Source: an uncultured Neglectibacter sp.
Lineage (GTDB): Bacteria; Bacillota; Clostridia; Oscillospirales; Acutalibacteraceae
Direction: 5' to 3'
Assembly (NCBI GenBank): GCA_937958185.1
Contig: CALFFN010000036.1
Span: forward strand, 1 to 64,000
Length of the DNA: 64,000 nucleotides
Each line of letters opens with the position of its first letter. The first letter of the stretch is position 1. The position numbers and the translations under genes were made by a program. Under the pieces are notes generated by a model. It saw nothing but the letters and a program-made list of their open reading frames with translations, was not told the origin of the DNA and searched no databases. Shown here piece after piece: positions 49,870-58,888 of the stretch.

Positions 49870-50424
49870 ATGGTAGAACGCAGTGCAATGATGGAAGACA
49901 TTCGGGAGGTCCTGTTCACCGAGCGGCAGATCGCCGTGATGGTGGAGCGCGTTGGCAAGGAAATTTCCAGGGATTACAAGGACAAAAATCTGCTGCTGGT
50001 CAGTGTGCTGAAGGGCTCTGTCGTATTTATGGCAGACCTGATGCGTTCTATCACCATTCCCGCCAAGATAGATTTTATGGCGACCTCCAGCTACGGCTCA
50101 GGCACGAAGACCTCGGGCGTGGTGAAGATCATAAAGGACCTGGACATTCCTCTGTCCGGCTACGACATCGTTCTGGTAGAGGACATTCTCGACAGCGGCA
50201 AGACCCTGAGCTACCTGATGGAGCTGCTTCGGGACAGGAACCCGAAAAGCATTCAGATATGCACCCTGTTCGACAAGCCGGAGCGCCGGGAGGTAGAGGT
50301 GCAGGCTTCCTATGTGGGCTCTGTCATTCCCGATGAATTTATTGTCGGCTATGGGCTGGACTATGATGAAAAATACCGCAACCTGCCGTTTGTGGGCATT
50401 TTGGAGCCCTCTGTGTACGAATAA
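49870..50424 (+). CDS. hpt: Hypoxanthine phosphoribosyltransferase
   Basis: This enzyme salvages hypoxanthine and guanine with PRPP. The 184-residue protein has LLLVSVLKGSVVFMADLMRS, the PRPP loop VLVEDILDSGKTLSYLMELL, and VGYGLDYDEKYRNLPFVGIL at the C-terminus. ATG 49870 follows AGGAGGG. The tilS-hpt-ftsH order is the Bacillus order. Confidence 0.95.
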   Translation: MVERSAMMEDIREVLFTERQIAVMVERVGKEISRDYKDKNLLLVSVLKGSVVFMADLMRSITIPAKIDFMATSSYGSGTKTSGVVKIIKDLDIPLSGYDIVLVEDILDSGKTLSYLMELLRDRNPKSIQICTLFDKPERREVEVQASYVGSVIPDEFIVGYGLDYDEKYRNLPFVGILEPSVYE

Positions 50425-50476
50425 TCGGCGGGGAACCGGCAAAAGTTATTTTTATAGATTTTAGGAGGACACGTTT

Positions 50477-52504
50477 TTGGACAACAGAAAGACGCTGCGA
50501 AATCTTGTGCTGTATTTGGGTATTCCGCTGGTGGTGCTGTGCATCATCATCTTCTTGTTCCAGGGGAGAGAGCCGGAACAGCCGGCATACAAGTATTCCG
50601 ACATCATCGACTATTTTGAAACAGGTGAGGTAAAGGCGTACAAGCTGAATCTCGGCACGGGCGACCTGCACATGACCCTGACCGATGAGAAGGGAACAGT
50701 CATAGATTTCGAGCTTCCCAGCATTGATTTGTTCTATCAGAACGTATCACAGCACATTCAGCAGTATAACGAGGATCACCCCGACGCCAAGATGGAGCAG
50801 GATATTATCCGCCCCGTGGAGACCAGCTGGTTCCTGAGTCTGCTGCCCACCCTCATTTTGTTTGTGGGGCTTATCGTCATCTGGATCTTCATGATGCGCC
50901 GTTTGGGCAGCACGATGGGGGGCGGCTCCGACAGGCAGATGAATTTCGGCAAGGCGCGGGTCAAGCAGATCGGCGATGAAAAGCGGAAGACCACCTTTGC
51001 CGATGTTGCGGGAGCGGACGAGGAAAAGGAGGAGCTGCGGGAGATCGTGGAGTTCCTCAAAAACCCCTCCAAGTTCAACTCCCTGGGCGCCCGCATCCCT
51101 AAGGGCGTGCTGCTGGTAGGACCTCCCGGCACAGGCAAGACCCTGCTGGCAAGAGCTGTGGCGGGAGAAGCCGGGGTCCCCTTCTTCTCCATTTCCGGCT
51201 CCGATTTCGTAGAAATGTTCGTAGGCGTGGGCGCTTCCCGTGTCCGTGACCTATTTGAAAAAGCCAAGAAGAACCACCCCTGCATCATCTTTATCGATGA
51301 GATAGACGCCGTCGGCCGCCAGAGAGGCGCGGGCTTGGGCGGCGGTCACGATGAACGGGAACAGACCCTGAACCAGCTGCTGGTGGAAATGGACGGCTTT
51401 GGCGCAAATGAAGGCGTTATCATGATCGCCGCCACCAACCGCCCCGATATTCTCGACCCGGCGCTGATGCGTCCCGGTCGGTTCGACCGGCAGGTCACCG
51501 TGGGCTATCCCGATATCAAGGGGCGGGAAGAAATTCTGCGAGTACACGCCAAAGGAAAACCCCTGGCGCCCGATGTGGTGCTTTCCACCATTGCCAAATC
51601 CACCGCAGGGTTCACCGGCGCCGATTTGGAAAACCTGCTGAATGAAGCAGCTCTGCTGGCGGCAAGAAGGAACCACAAGGCGATCACCATGCCGGAGATC
51701 GAGGAAGCCACCATCAAGGTGGTGGTCGGCACGGAGAAAAAGAGCCGCGTCATGAGCGAGAAGGAGAAAAAACTCACCGCCTATCATGAGGCAGGTCACG
51801 CTATCGCCACCTACTATTGCGGCACCCAGGACCCCGTGCACCAGATATCCATTATTCCCAGAGGAATGGCGGGCGGCTATACCATGCACCTGCCCACTGA
51901 GGACCGCTCTTACCAGAGCCGGAACGAAATGAAGGAGGAGCTGGTGGTACTGCTGGGCGGTCGCGTGGCGGAAGCGCTGGTGCTGGACGATATCTCCACC
52001 GGGGCGTCCAACGACATCGAACGGGCGACAAAGATCGCCCGCGCCATGGTGACCAAGTACGGCATGAGCGAAAAGCTGGGACCCATCACCTACGGCACGG
52101 ACGACAGCAACCCCTTCCTGGGCAAGGAAATGGGGCATATCAGCAATTATTCCGAGCAGACCGCATCTGAGATCGACGCCGAAATACAGGCTATCATTTC
52201 CGCCGCCTATCACCAGACGGAGGAGATTTTGAAGGAGCATATCGACGAGCTCCACCGGCTGGCGGGCGTGCTGTACGAAAAGGAAAAGCTGGACGGCAGC
52301 GAGTTCCAGCAGGTCATGGACGGTATGCTGCTGCCCGGCGGCACGGCACAGGGGCAGCTGCCCGGCAATGCCGGAGAGGTTGCCCGGCCTGAGCAGCAAA
52401 GCGAAACAACGAGCGAAGCGTTGGAAGCTGCGGAGGACGCTTTACAGGAAGCGGAAGCCGTTTTCACGCCGGAGGAAAATGTGCCCACGGAAAAAGACGA
52501 ATAG
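50477..52504 (+). CDS. ftsH: ATP-dependent zinc metalloprotease FtsH
   Basis: FtsH extracts and degrades membrane and some soluble proteins. The 675-residue protein has two membrane helices (about 9-28 and 118-140) around a short extracytoplasmic domain. The AAA module has Walker A GPPGTGKT (215-222), Walker B IIFIDEIDAVG and second region of homology (ATNRPDILDPALMRPGRFDR). The zinc site HEAGH is at 437-441. The C-terminal tail is acidic. It starts at TTG 50477 with TAGGAGG eight to nine bases upstream; no ATG or GTG precedes the first helix. Confidence 0.95.
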   Translation: MDNRKTLRNLVLYLGIPLVVLCIIIFLFQGREPEQPAYKYSDIIDYFETGEVKAYKLNLGTGDLHMTLTDEKGTVIDFELPSIDLFYQNVSQHIQQYNEDHPDAKMEQDIIRPVETSWFLSLLPTLILFVGLIVIWIFMMRRLGSTMGGGSDRQMNFGKARVKQIGDEKRKTTFADVAGADEEKEELREIVEFLKNPSKFNSLGARIPKGVLLVGPPGTGKTLLARAVAGEAGVPFFSISGSDFVEMFVGVGASRVRDLFEKAKKNHPCIIFIDEIDAVGRQRGAGLGGGHDEREQTLNQLLVEMDGFGANEGVIMIAATNRPDILDPALMRPGRFDRQVTVGYPDIKGREEILRVHAKGKPLAPDVVLSTIAKSTAGFTGADLENLLNEAALLAARRNHKAITMPEIEEATIKVVVGTEKKSRVMSEKEKKLTAYHEAGHAIATYYCGTQDPVHQISIIPRGMAGGYTMHLPTEDRSYQSRNEMKEELVVLLGGRVAEALVLDDISTGASNDIERATKIARAMVTKYGMSEKLGPITYGTDDSNPFLGKEMGHISNYSEQTASEIDAEIQAIISAAYHQTEEILKEHIDELHRLAGVLYEKEKLDGSEFQQVMDGMLLPGGTAQGQLPGNAGEVARPEQQSETTSEALEAAEDALQEAEAVFTPEENVPTEKDE

Positions 52505-52544
52505 AGGAAACACCCCCAGCGGCGCTTGTTTTGAGCTGCTGAGG

Positions 52545-52573
52545 AGAAGGGGTCGTAGTTTACGACCCCTTCT
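52545..52573 (+). terminator. Strong hairpin after ftsH
   Basis: A perfect 13-bp stem (52545-52557 with 52561-52573, loop GTT) ends ftsH transcription or protects its 3' end; the following T-run is minimal (TACT). The remaining bases to 52684 are AT-rich with no recognised feature. Confidence 0.65.
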
Positions 52574-52684
52574 TACTGCAAGAGGGCGGAATTTTTCTAT
52601 AAAGTAATTTTGCTTTACAGAATGCGGTAATGCGGTTGCTTTTATGGTAAGTATTTTAACTTTACAGCAAGGAAGAGGAGAGGT

Positions 52685-54667
52685 ATGGCGAAAAAACAGG
52701 AATATGGCAACGACAGTATTCAAAGCTTAAAGGGCGCGGACCGTGTGCGGCTGCGTCCGGCAGTCATTTTCGGTTCGGACGGTATCGACGGCTGTCAGCA
52801 TTCTATTTTTGAGATATTGTCCAACTCCATCGACGAAGCGCGGCAGGGCTTTGGCAGAGAGATCACCATTACCCGGTTCCTGGACCACTCCGTTCAGGTG
52901 GAGGACCACGGCAGAGGGATCCCCGTGGACTACAACACCAAGGAGGAGCGCTACAACTGGGAGCTGGTATTCTGCGAAATGTACGCCGGCGGCAAATACA
53001 ACAATGATTCCGGGGAGAACTACGAATACTCCCTGGGCTTGAACGGCTTGGGTCTCTGCGCCACCCAGTACGCTTCCGAATATATGGACGTGGATATCCG
53101 CCGGGACGGCTTCCGTTACACCCTGCATTTTGAGCACGGTGAAAACGTGGGCGGGCTGCAAAAGGACCCCTATGCCAGAAAGGACACCGGGTCTGTCATC
53201 AAGTGGAAGCCCGATTTACAGGTTTTCACCGATATCGACGTCAGTACGGACTATTATCTGGACATTTTGAAGCGCCAGGCGGTGGTCAACGCGGGGATCC
53301 ATTTCCATTTCCGCAATGAGACTACTCCCGGCAAATTTGAAACTACAGATTTCTGTTATGAAAACGGCATTCTTGACCATGCCCGGGAGCTGGCGGGAGA
53401 AGAATTTTTGACCCCTGTGCAGTTTTGGCAGAGCGAGAAAAAAGTGCGGGACAGAGACGATATGCCCCTTTACAACACGAAAATCAACGTGGCGGCGGCG
53501 TTTTCCAATAAGACCAGCGTGGCGGAGTATTACCACAATTCCAGCTGGCTGGAGCATGGCGGCGCCCCGGATAAAGCGGTGCGCAGCGCCTTTGTCAGCC
53601 AGATCGACGCTTATCTGAAGCAGAACAACAAGTACACGAAAAATGAGAGTAAGATCACCTTTCAGGACGTGGAGGACTGCCTGATCATCGTGATATCTTC
53701 TTTTTCTACTCAGACCTCCTATGAGAACCAGACCAAGAAAGCAATCACCAACAAGGGCATTCAGGAAGCCATGACGGAAATGCTGCGGCACAACCTGGAA
53801 ATTTATTTTCTGGAAAATCCGCTGGACGCTGAAAAAATCGGCAATCAGGTGCTGGTGAACAAGCGCAGCCGGGAGGACGCGGAAAAGACAAGATTGAATC
53901 TGAAAACCAAGCTTACCGGCAAAATGGACATCACCGGGCGCGTGGCAAAGTTTGTGGACTGCCGCAGCCGGGACGTCAACGAACGGGAGCTGTTCATCGT
54001 GGAGGGCGATTCCGCTCTGGGCGCGGTGAAGCAGGCGCGGGATTCCAATTTCCAGGCGGTCATGCCCATTCGAGGGAAAATCCTGAATTGCCTGAAAGCC
54101 GACTATGACAGGATATTCAAAAGCGAGATCATCACCGACCTCATCAAGGTGCTGGGCTGCGGCGTGCAGGTGAAAACAAAAGCAAATAAGAACCTGAACG
54201 CTTTCGATATGGACAACCTGCGGTGGAGCAAAATCATTTTCTGCACCGATGCCGATGTGGACGGCTTCCAGATCAGGGTGCTGCTGCTGACCATGGTGTA
54301 CCGCCTTGCCCCGGCGCTGATCGAAGCCGGAAAGGTATTCATTGTGGAATCCCCCTTGTATGAGATCACCACCAAGGACGAGACGTATTTTGCCTATGAC
54401 GAGACGGAAAAGGCGGAGTTCCTGAAAAAGCTGGAGGGGCAGAAATACACCATTCAGCGCAGTAAGGGGCTGGGCGAAAACGAGCCGGACATGATGAACC
54501 TGACCACCATGAACCCTGCCACCCGGCGGCTCATCAAGGTGCTGCCCGGCGATGCGGAATATGCTGCCGAGATGTTCGACATCATGCAGGGTGACAATAT
54601 CCAGGGACGGAAAGACTATATCGCCGAGCACGGCGCGGAATATACCGACGAGCTGGACGTGAGTTGA
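52685..54667 (+). CDS. parE: Type IIA topoisomerase subunit B (ParE/GyrB-like)
   Basis: The 660-residue ATPase subunit has a GHKL domain (ILSNSIDEARQGFG, VEDHGRGIPVDYN, YSLGLNGLGLCATQYAS), a transducer domain and the Toprim region (ELFIVEGDSALGAVKQARD, PIRGKILNC, FCTDADVDGFQIRVLLL), ending with KGLGENEPDMM and GRKDYIAEHG. Partner subunit A follows after a small acetyltransferase gene. The pair is probably topoisomerase IV, because it is separate from any dnaA-recF region, but divergent gyrase cannot be excluded. The stop codon lies in array I. Confidence 0.88.
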   Translation: MAKKQEYGNDSIQSLKGADRVRLRPAVIFGSDGIDGCQHSIFEILSNSIDEARQGFGREITITRFLDHSVQVEDHGRGIPVDYNTKEERYNWELVFCEMYAGGKYNNDSGENYEYSLGLNGLGLCATQYASEYMDVDIRRDGFRYTLHFEHGENVGGLQKDPYARKDTGSVIKWKPDLQVFTDIDVSTDYYLDILKRQAVVNAGIHFHFRNETTPGKFETTDFCYENGILDHARELAGEEFLTPVQFWQSEKKVRDRDDMPLYNTKINVAAAFSNKTSVAEYYHNSSWLEHGGAPDKAVRSAFVSQIDAYLKQNNKYTKNESKITFQDVEDCLIIVISSFSTQTSYENQTKKAITNKGIQEAMTEMLRHNLEIYFLENPLDAEKIGNQVLVNKRSREDAEKTRLNLKTKLTGKMDITGRVAKFVDCRSRDVNERELFIVEGDSALGAVKQARDSNFQAVMPIRGKILNCLKADYDRIFKSEIITDLIKVLGCGVQVKTKANKNLNAFDMDNLRWSKIIFCTDADVDGFQIRVLLLTMVYRLAPALIEAGKVFIVESPLYEITTKDETYFAYDETEKAEFLKKLEGQKYTIQRSKGLGENEPDMMNLTTMNPATRRLIKVLPGDAEYAAEMFDIMQGDNIQGRKDYIAEHGAEYTDELDVS

Positions 54668-54699
54668 GTAGTTGTTAGCTGTGAGTAGTTAGTTGTTAG
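54665..54699 (+). repeat. Heptad array I (TTGTTAG type) at the parE stop
   Basis: Five units: TGAGTAG at 54665 (the TGA is the parE stop), TTGTTAG at 54672, CTGTGAG at 54679, TAGTTAG at 54686, TTGTTAG at 54693. The next 16 bases, beginning AAAAGGGAAAGGGCGC, resemble the minus-strand core of array pair H. Unit order also matches the minus-strand right arm of H, including a CTGTKAG unit second in the series. Confidence 0.82.
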
Positions 54700-54735
54700 A
54701 AAAGGGAAAGGGCGCTATTTTCAGAAAGGATAAAA

Positions 54736-55146
54736 ATGATTCTGTATCGCGAGCAAAAAATCTCTGCGGCGGATTTTAACGCTTTGACGGAAGCTGTGGG
54801 CTGGGGAACACGGGACAGGGCTGTTGTAGAGACAGCTCTCAGCAATACCTTTTATTCGGTTTGCGCCGTAGAGGACGGCAGGCTGGTGGGGTATGCAAGG
54901 CTTATCGGCGACAAAACGATTTTCCTCTATGTGCAGGACGTAATGGTCCGCCCTGAGTATCAGGGAATGGGAATCGGCACGAAGCTCATGGAGAAAATTA
55001 CGGAAAAGATTTCGGAATGTAAGGCTGCCAGCCCGGACCTGAGAGCTTATCTGGGCGCTTCCAAAGGGCGGGAAAGCTTTTACCGGCGTTTTGGCTTTTT
55101 GACCCGCGGCGAAGCGGATTTGGGGGAAGGCATGGTGCTGCTGTAA
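54736..55146 (+). CDS. GNAT-family N-acetyltransferase
   Basis: The 136-residue single-domain protein begins MILYREQKISAADFNALTEA and shows the acetyl-CoA site VMVRPEYQGMGIGTKLMEKI and the C-terminal YLGASKGRESFYRRFGF. The substrate is unknown. AGAAAGGA precedes the ATG. It is inserted between the two topoisomerase subunit genes, which usually adjoin, and immediately follows array I. Confidence 0.87.
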   Translation: MILYREQKISAADFNALTEAVGWGTRDRAVVETALSNTFYSVCAVEDGRLVGYARLIGDKTIFLYVQDVMVRPEYQGMGIGTKLMEKITEKISECKAASPDLRAYLGASKGRESFYRRFGFLTRGEADLGEGMVLL

Positions 55147-55183
55147 GCGCGCCGCAGAAGAGAAAAGAGGAGGTATTCAGGCT

Positions 55184-57412
55184 GTGCCAAAGAAAGAAAA
55201 GAAAAGCAGCGACAGGCTGCCGAAAATGAAAGGTTATATTGCCGGGGCGGGAGAAATTGTGGAGCAGGACGTGGGAGATACCGTCCGTAAAAATTTCATG
55301 CCCTATGCCATGAGCGTGATCCTGAGCCGGGCGATCCCGGAAATCGACGGCTTTAAGCCGTCCCATAGAAAGCTGCTGTACACCATGTACAAGATGGGGC
55401 TTTTGACCTCCGCCCGGACGAAAAGCGCCAACATCGTGGGACAGACCATGAAGCTGAACCCTCACGGAGATTCCGCCATTTATGACACCATGGTGCGGCT
55501 TTCCCGGGGCTATGAAGCCCTTTTGCACCCCTTTGTGGATTCTAAGGGCAACTTCGGCAAGGCGTTCTCCCGGGATATGGCATGGGCGGCGTCCCGTTAT
55601 ACGGAAGCAAAGCTGGACAGTATCTGCAAGGAACTGTTCCAGGATATCGACAAGGATACGGTGGATTTTGTAGACAACTACGACAACACCATGAAGGAGC
55701 CGTCCCTGCTGCCCGCCACTTTCCCCACCATTTTGGTCAATGCCAACACGGGCATTGCCGTGGGCATGGCAAGCAATATCTGCCCCTTTAACCTTGCCGA
55801 GGTGTGCGCTACCACCATCGCCCTGATGCGGGACCCGGAAGCCGACCTGTTCCAGACCCTGCAGGCGCCGGATTTCCCCGGCGGTGGTCAGCTGATTTTC
55901 GACCGGGAGCAGATGGAAAAAATCTACGACACCGGCAGGGGCAGCTTCCGGGTGCGCAGCCGGTATACCTATGATAAGTCCGCCGGCTGTATCGACATCA
56001 CCCAGATCCCGCCCTCCACCACAGTGGAGGTCATCGTGGAAAAGGTGGTGGAGCTGGTCAAGCAGAACAAATTAAAGGAAATTTCCGATATCCGGGACGA
56101 AACCGATTTGAACGGCTTAAAGATCACCATTGACCTGAAGCGGGGCGTGGACCCGGATAAGCTGATGCAGAAGCTCTTTAAGCTCACCACGCTGGAGGAC
56201 AGCTTTGCCTGTAACTTCAACGTATTGATCGCCGGCGTGCCCCGGGTGCTGGGCGTCCGGGAGCTTTTGGAGGAGTGGACGGCGTTCCGGGTGGAATGCG
56301 TCCGCCGCCGGACGTATTACGACCTGCAAAAGAAAAAAGAAAAGCTCCACCTGCTGTTGGGCTTGCAGGCGATTTTGCTGGATATTGACAAGGCGATCCG
56401 CATTGTCCGGGAAACGGAAGAGGAAAACGAAGTGGTGCCGAACCTGATGATCGGCTTTGGCATTGACGAGGTTCAGGCGGAGTACGTGGCGGAAATACGG
56501 CTGCGCCACCTGAACCGGGAATACATTCTCAAGCGCACGGAGGAAACCGACGATTTGAAGAAAGAGATCGCCGAACTGGAGGGGATTTTAAGCTCCAGGG
56601 CAAAGGTGAAATCTATCATCATTCGTGAGCTGGAGGAAGTGGCAAAGCGCTACGGCAAGCCCCGGCGCACCATGATCCTCTATGCCGACGAGGTAGAGGA
56701 GATCGAGGTGACGGAGGAGGTGCCGGATTACCCGGTGAACCTGTTTTTTACCGGGGAAGGGTACTTCAAAAAGATCACGCCCCTGTCCCTGCGCATGAGC
56801 GGGGAACAGAAGCTGAAGGAGGGCGACACGATCACCCAGCAGCTGGAGGGCACGAACAATATGGAGCTGCTGTTCTTCTCCGACCGCTCGCAGGTCTACA
56901 AGATGAAAGCCTCCGATTTTTCAGACACCAAGGCAAGCGTGCTGGGAGAATATATCCCCGCCCGCGCCCAGATGGACGAGGGCGAGCGCGCCGTGTACAT
57001 GGCGGCAACCACGGAATACGATGGCTTTATGCTGTTCTTCTTCGCTAACGGCAAGGTCGCCAAGGTGGAAATGAGCGCCTATCAAACAAAGACCAACCGA
57101 AAGAAGCTGATCAGCGCCTACAGCGATAAGTCCCCCCTGACGGCGGCGCTGTACGTAAAGGAGGACTGCGAGGTTTTGCTTACCGCCTCCAACGGCAGAA
57201 TGCTGCTGTTCCACACCGGGCTGATCCTGCCCAAAACCACCAAAAATACTCAGGGCGTTCAGGCGATGAATGTAAAAAAGGGTCAGCGGCTTGTCTCCGC
57301 CGTGGCATATGAGGAGGGAATGCTGAAAAACCCCGCCCGCTATCAAAAGAAGATTCCTGCCGCCGGGGCAATGCCCGACGATACGGAAGCGGGAGAACAG
57401 ATGAAGCTGTAA
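55184..57412 (+). CDS. parC: Type IIA topoisomerase subunit A (ParC/GyrA-like)
   Basis: The 742-residue DNA-cleaving subunit has VRKNFMPYAMSVILSRAIPE, FKPSHRKLLYTM, NPHGDSAIYDTMVRLS and the catalytic Tyr in AASRYTEAKLDSI (residue 139). A tower and coiled-coil region follows, then a shortened C-terminal domain. It starts at GTG 55184 after GAGGAGGT. The length is nearer ParC than GyrA, and no GyrA box (Q-R-R-G-G-K-G) is visible in the C-terminal part, supporting topoisomerase IV. Confidence 0.88.
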   Translation: MPKKEKKSSDRLPKMKGYIAGAGEIVEQDVGDTVRKNFMPYAMSVILSRAIPEIDGFKPSHRKLLYTMYKMGLLTSARTKSANIVGQTMKLNPHGDSAIYDTMVRLSRGYEALLHPFVDSKGNFGKAFSRDMAWAASRYTEAKLDSICKELFQDIDKDTVDFVDNYDNTMKEPSLLPATFPTILVNANTGIAVGMASNICPFNLAEVCATTIALMRDPEADLFQTLQAPDFPGGGQLIFDREQMEKIYDTGRGSFRVRSRYTYDKSAGCIDITQIPPSTTVEVIVEKVVELVKQNKLKEISDIRDETDLNGLKITIDLKRGVDPDKLMQKLFKLTTLEDSFACNFNVLIAGVPRVLGVRELLEEWTAFRVECVRRRTYYDLQKKKEKLHLLLGLQAILLDIDKAIRIVRETEEENEVVPNLMIGFGIDEVQAEYVAEIRLRHLNREYILKRTEETDDLKKEIAELEGILSSRAKVKSIIIRELEEVAKRYGKPRRTMILYADEVEEIEVTEEVPDYPVNLFFTGEGYFKKITPLSLRMSGEQKLKEGDTITQQLEGTNNMELLFFSDRSQVYKMKASDFSDTKASVLGEYIPARAQMDEGERAVYMAATTEYDGFMLFFFANGKVAKVEMSAYQTKTNRKKLISAYSDKSPLTAALYVKEDCEVLLTASNGRMLLFHTGLILPKTTKNTQGVQAMNVKKGQRLVSAVAYEEGMLKNPARYQKKIPAAGAMPDDTEAGEQMKL

Positions 57413-57446
57413 GAAATTATTTCACACATAGAAAGGAAGCTTTTCC

Positions 57447-58688
57447 ATGAATTACAAAGAGAGAAGACAGCAGGTACTGGAACAGATGGAGCAGCGCTCC
57501 GCGTTGATTCTGTTCTCCGGCACGGAGATGCATGTCAGCGCCGACGAATACGCCCATTTTGAAGCAAACCGGAATTTTTTCTACCTGACCGGGCTGCGGA
57601 GAGAGCGCATGGCTCTGGTGATGGTGAAGAACGGCGTTTCTCCCAAAACCATGCTGTTCATTGAGGAATCCGACCCCACCGCCGTGCGCTGGACAGGCAA
57701 GCGCGTCAGCGTGGAGGAAGCAAAGGAAATTTCCGGCGTGGAGGAGGTCCATTTCTGGCAGGAGCTGACAAGCTGGACAAACCGCTTGATGTCCGGCGGC
57801 CTGCAGACCCTGTATTTCGACTGCAACCGCTATCAGTGGGACGACCTGCCGGATTACAACGCCGCTAAAGCGAAGGAATTCGGGGACAAGTACCCGGGGG
57901 TGCAGATTCGTGATATTTTCCCCACCGTTGCCGCCATGCGCATGAAAAAGGACGGAGACGAGGTTTCCATGATCCGGGAAGCGATCGACGTTACCGACAA
58001 GGCGCTGCAAAATGTGATGAGCCATCTGAAGCCCGGCATGAAGGAATATCAGGTGCAGGCGGACTTTGAATACATGGTCAACTATTTGGGCGCGGACGGC
58101 ATGGCGTTCCCCACTATCGCCGGAAGCGGCGCGAACGGCACCATGCTCCACTATGGCACCAACCGGGACACCTGCGCGGACGGCACGCTGGTGCTGCTGG
58201 ATTTGGGGGCAAAGGTGAAGGGCTACTGCGCCGATATCACCCGCACTTACCCGGTGAACGGGAAATACTCTCCCCGGCAGCGCCAGGTGTACGACATCGT
58301 GCTGAAAGCGAACCGCGCGGTGGCGCAGGCGGCAAAGGCGGGTGTTACGCTGGGCGAGCTGCAAAAGCTGTGCAGCGACGTACTGGCGCAGGGCTGTATG
58401 GAGCTGGGGCTGATCGAAAAGCCCGAGGAAGTCAGAAAGTATTATATGCACGGCGTGTCCCACCATCTTGGTATCGACGTCCACGATGTGAACGACGGGC
58501 AGAACGGACCCCTGCCCGCAGGGGCTGTCATCACCGACGAACCCGGACTTTACATTGACGAGTGGGAGATCGGTATCCGCATTGAAGACGACCTGCTTAT
58601 CACGGAGAACGGCTGCCAGGTGCTGTCGGAAGCCATTATCCGCGATCCTGACGAGATCGAAGCCTTTATGGCAGGGAGCAGCCGGTAA
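57447..58688 (+). CDS. pepP: Xaa-Pro aminopeptidase (M24B family)
   Basis: The 413-residue enzyme removes N-terminal residues preceding proline. The N domain resembles aminopeptidase P (NRNFFYLTGLRRERMALVMV). The pita-bread catalytic domain carries the metal ligands LLDLGAKVKGYCADITRTYP (two Asp), HGVSHHLGIDVHD (His), ITDEPGLYIDEWEIGIRIED (Glu) and a final Glu near EIEAF. AGAAAGGAAG precedes the ATG, 34 bp after parC. Confidence 0.9.
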   Translation: MNYKERRQQVLEQMEQRSALILFSGTEMHVSADEYAHFEANRNFFYLTGLRRERMALVMVKNGVSPKTMLFIEESDPTAVRWTGKRVSVEEAKEISGVEEVHFWQELTSWTNRLMSGGLQTLYFDCNRYQWDDLPDYNAAKAKEFGDKYPGVQIRDIFPTVAAMRMKKDGDEVSMIREAIDVTDKALQNVMSHLKPGMKEYQVQADFEYMVNYLGADGMAFPTIAGSGANGTMLHYGTNRDTCADGTLVLLDLGAKVKGYCADITRTYPVNGKYSPRQRQVYDIVLKANRAVAQAAKAGVTLGELQKLCSDVLAQGCMELGLIEKPEEVRKYYMHGVSHHLGIDVHDVNDGQNGPLPAGAVITDEPGLYIDEWEIGIRIEDDLLITENGCQVLSEAIIRDPDEIEAFMAGSSR

Positions 58689-58817
58689 GCGTTGGGTACC
58701 TGCCCGCTGCTTGCTATTAAAAATTGCGGAGCGTACCCCCGCTTTTTCCGGCAGGGCGGACCCGCAGGATATTTGGAAATGCAGCAAAAAATCGACCTTG
58801 CAAAATCCGCTTTGGGC

Positions 58818-58847
58818 TTGTCAGCTCAGGGCGGATTCTGTTATACT
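58818..58847 (+). promoter_or_regulatory. Promoter of the GH43-GH27 operon, with inverted repeat
   Basis: TTGTCA (58818-58823), 18 bp, TATACT (58842-58847). AATCCGC (58804-58810) and GCGGATT (58831-58837) form an inverted repeat around the -35 box and could be an operator for a sugar-responsive repressor not in the window. From 58689 to 58803 I see no feature. Confidence 0.6.
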
Positions 58848-58888
58848 GGGAACAGTTGGAAACAGTAACATAGAAAGGAAGCGCAGCT

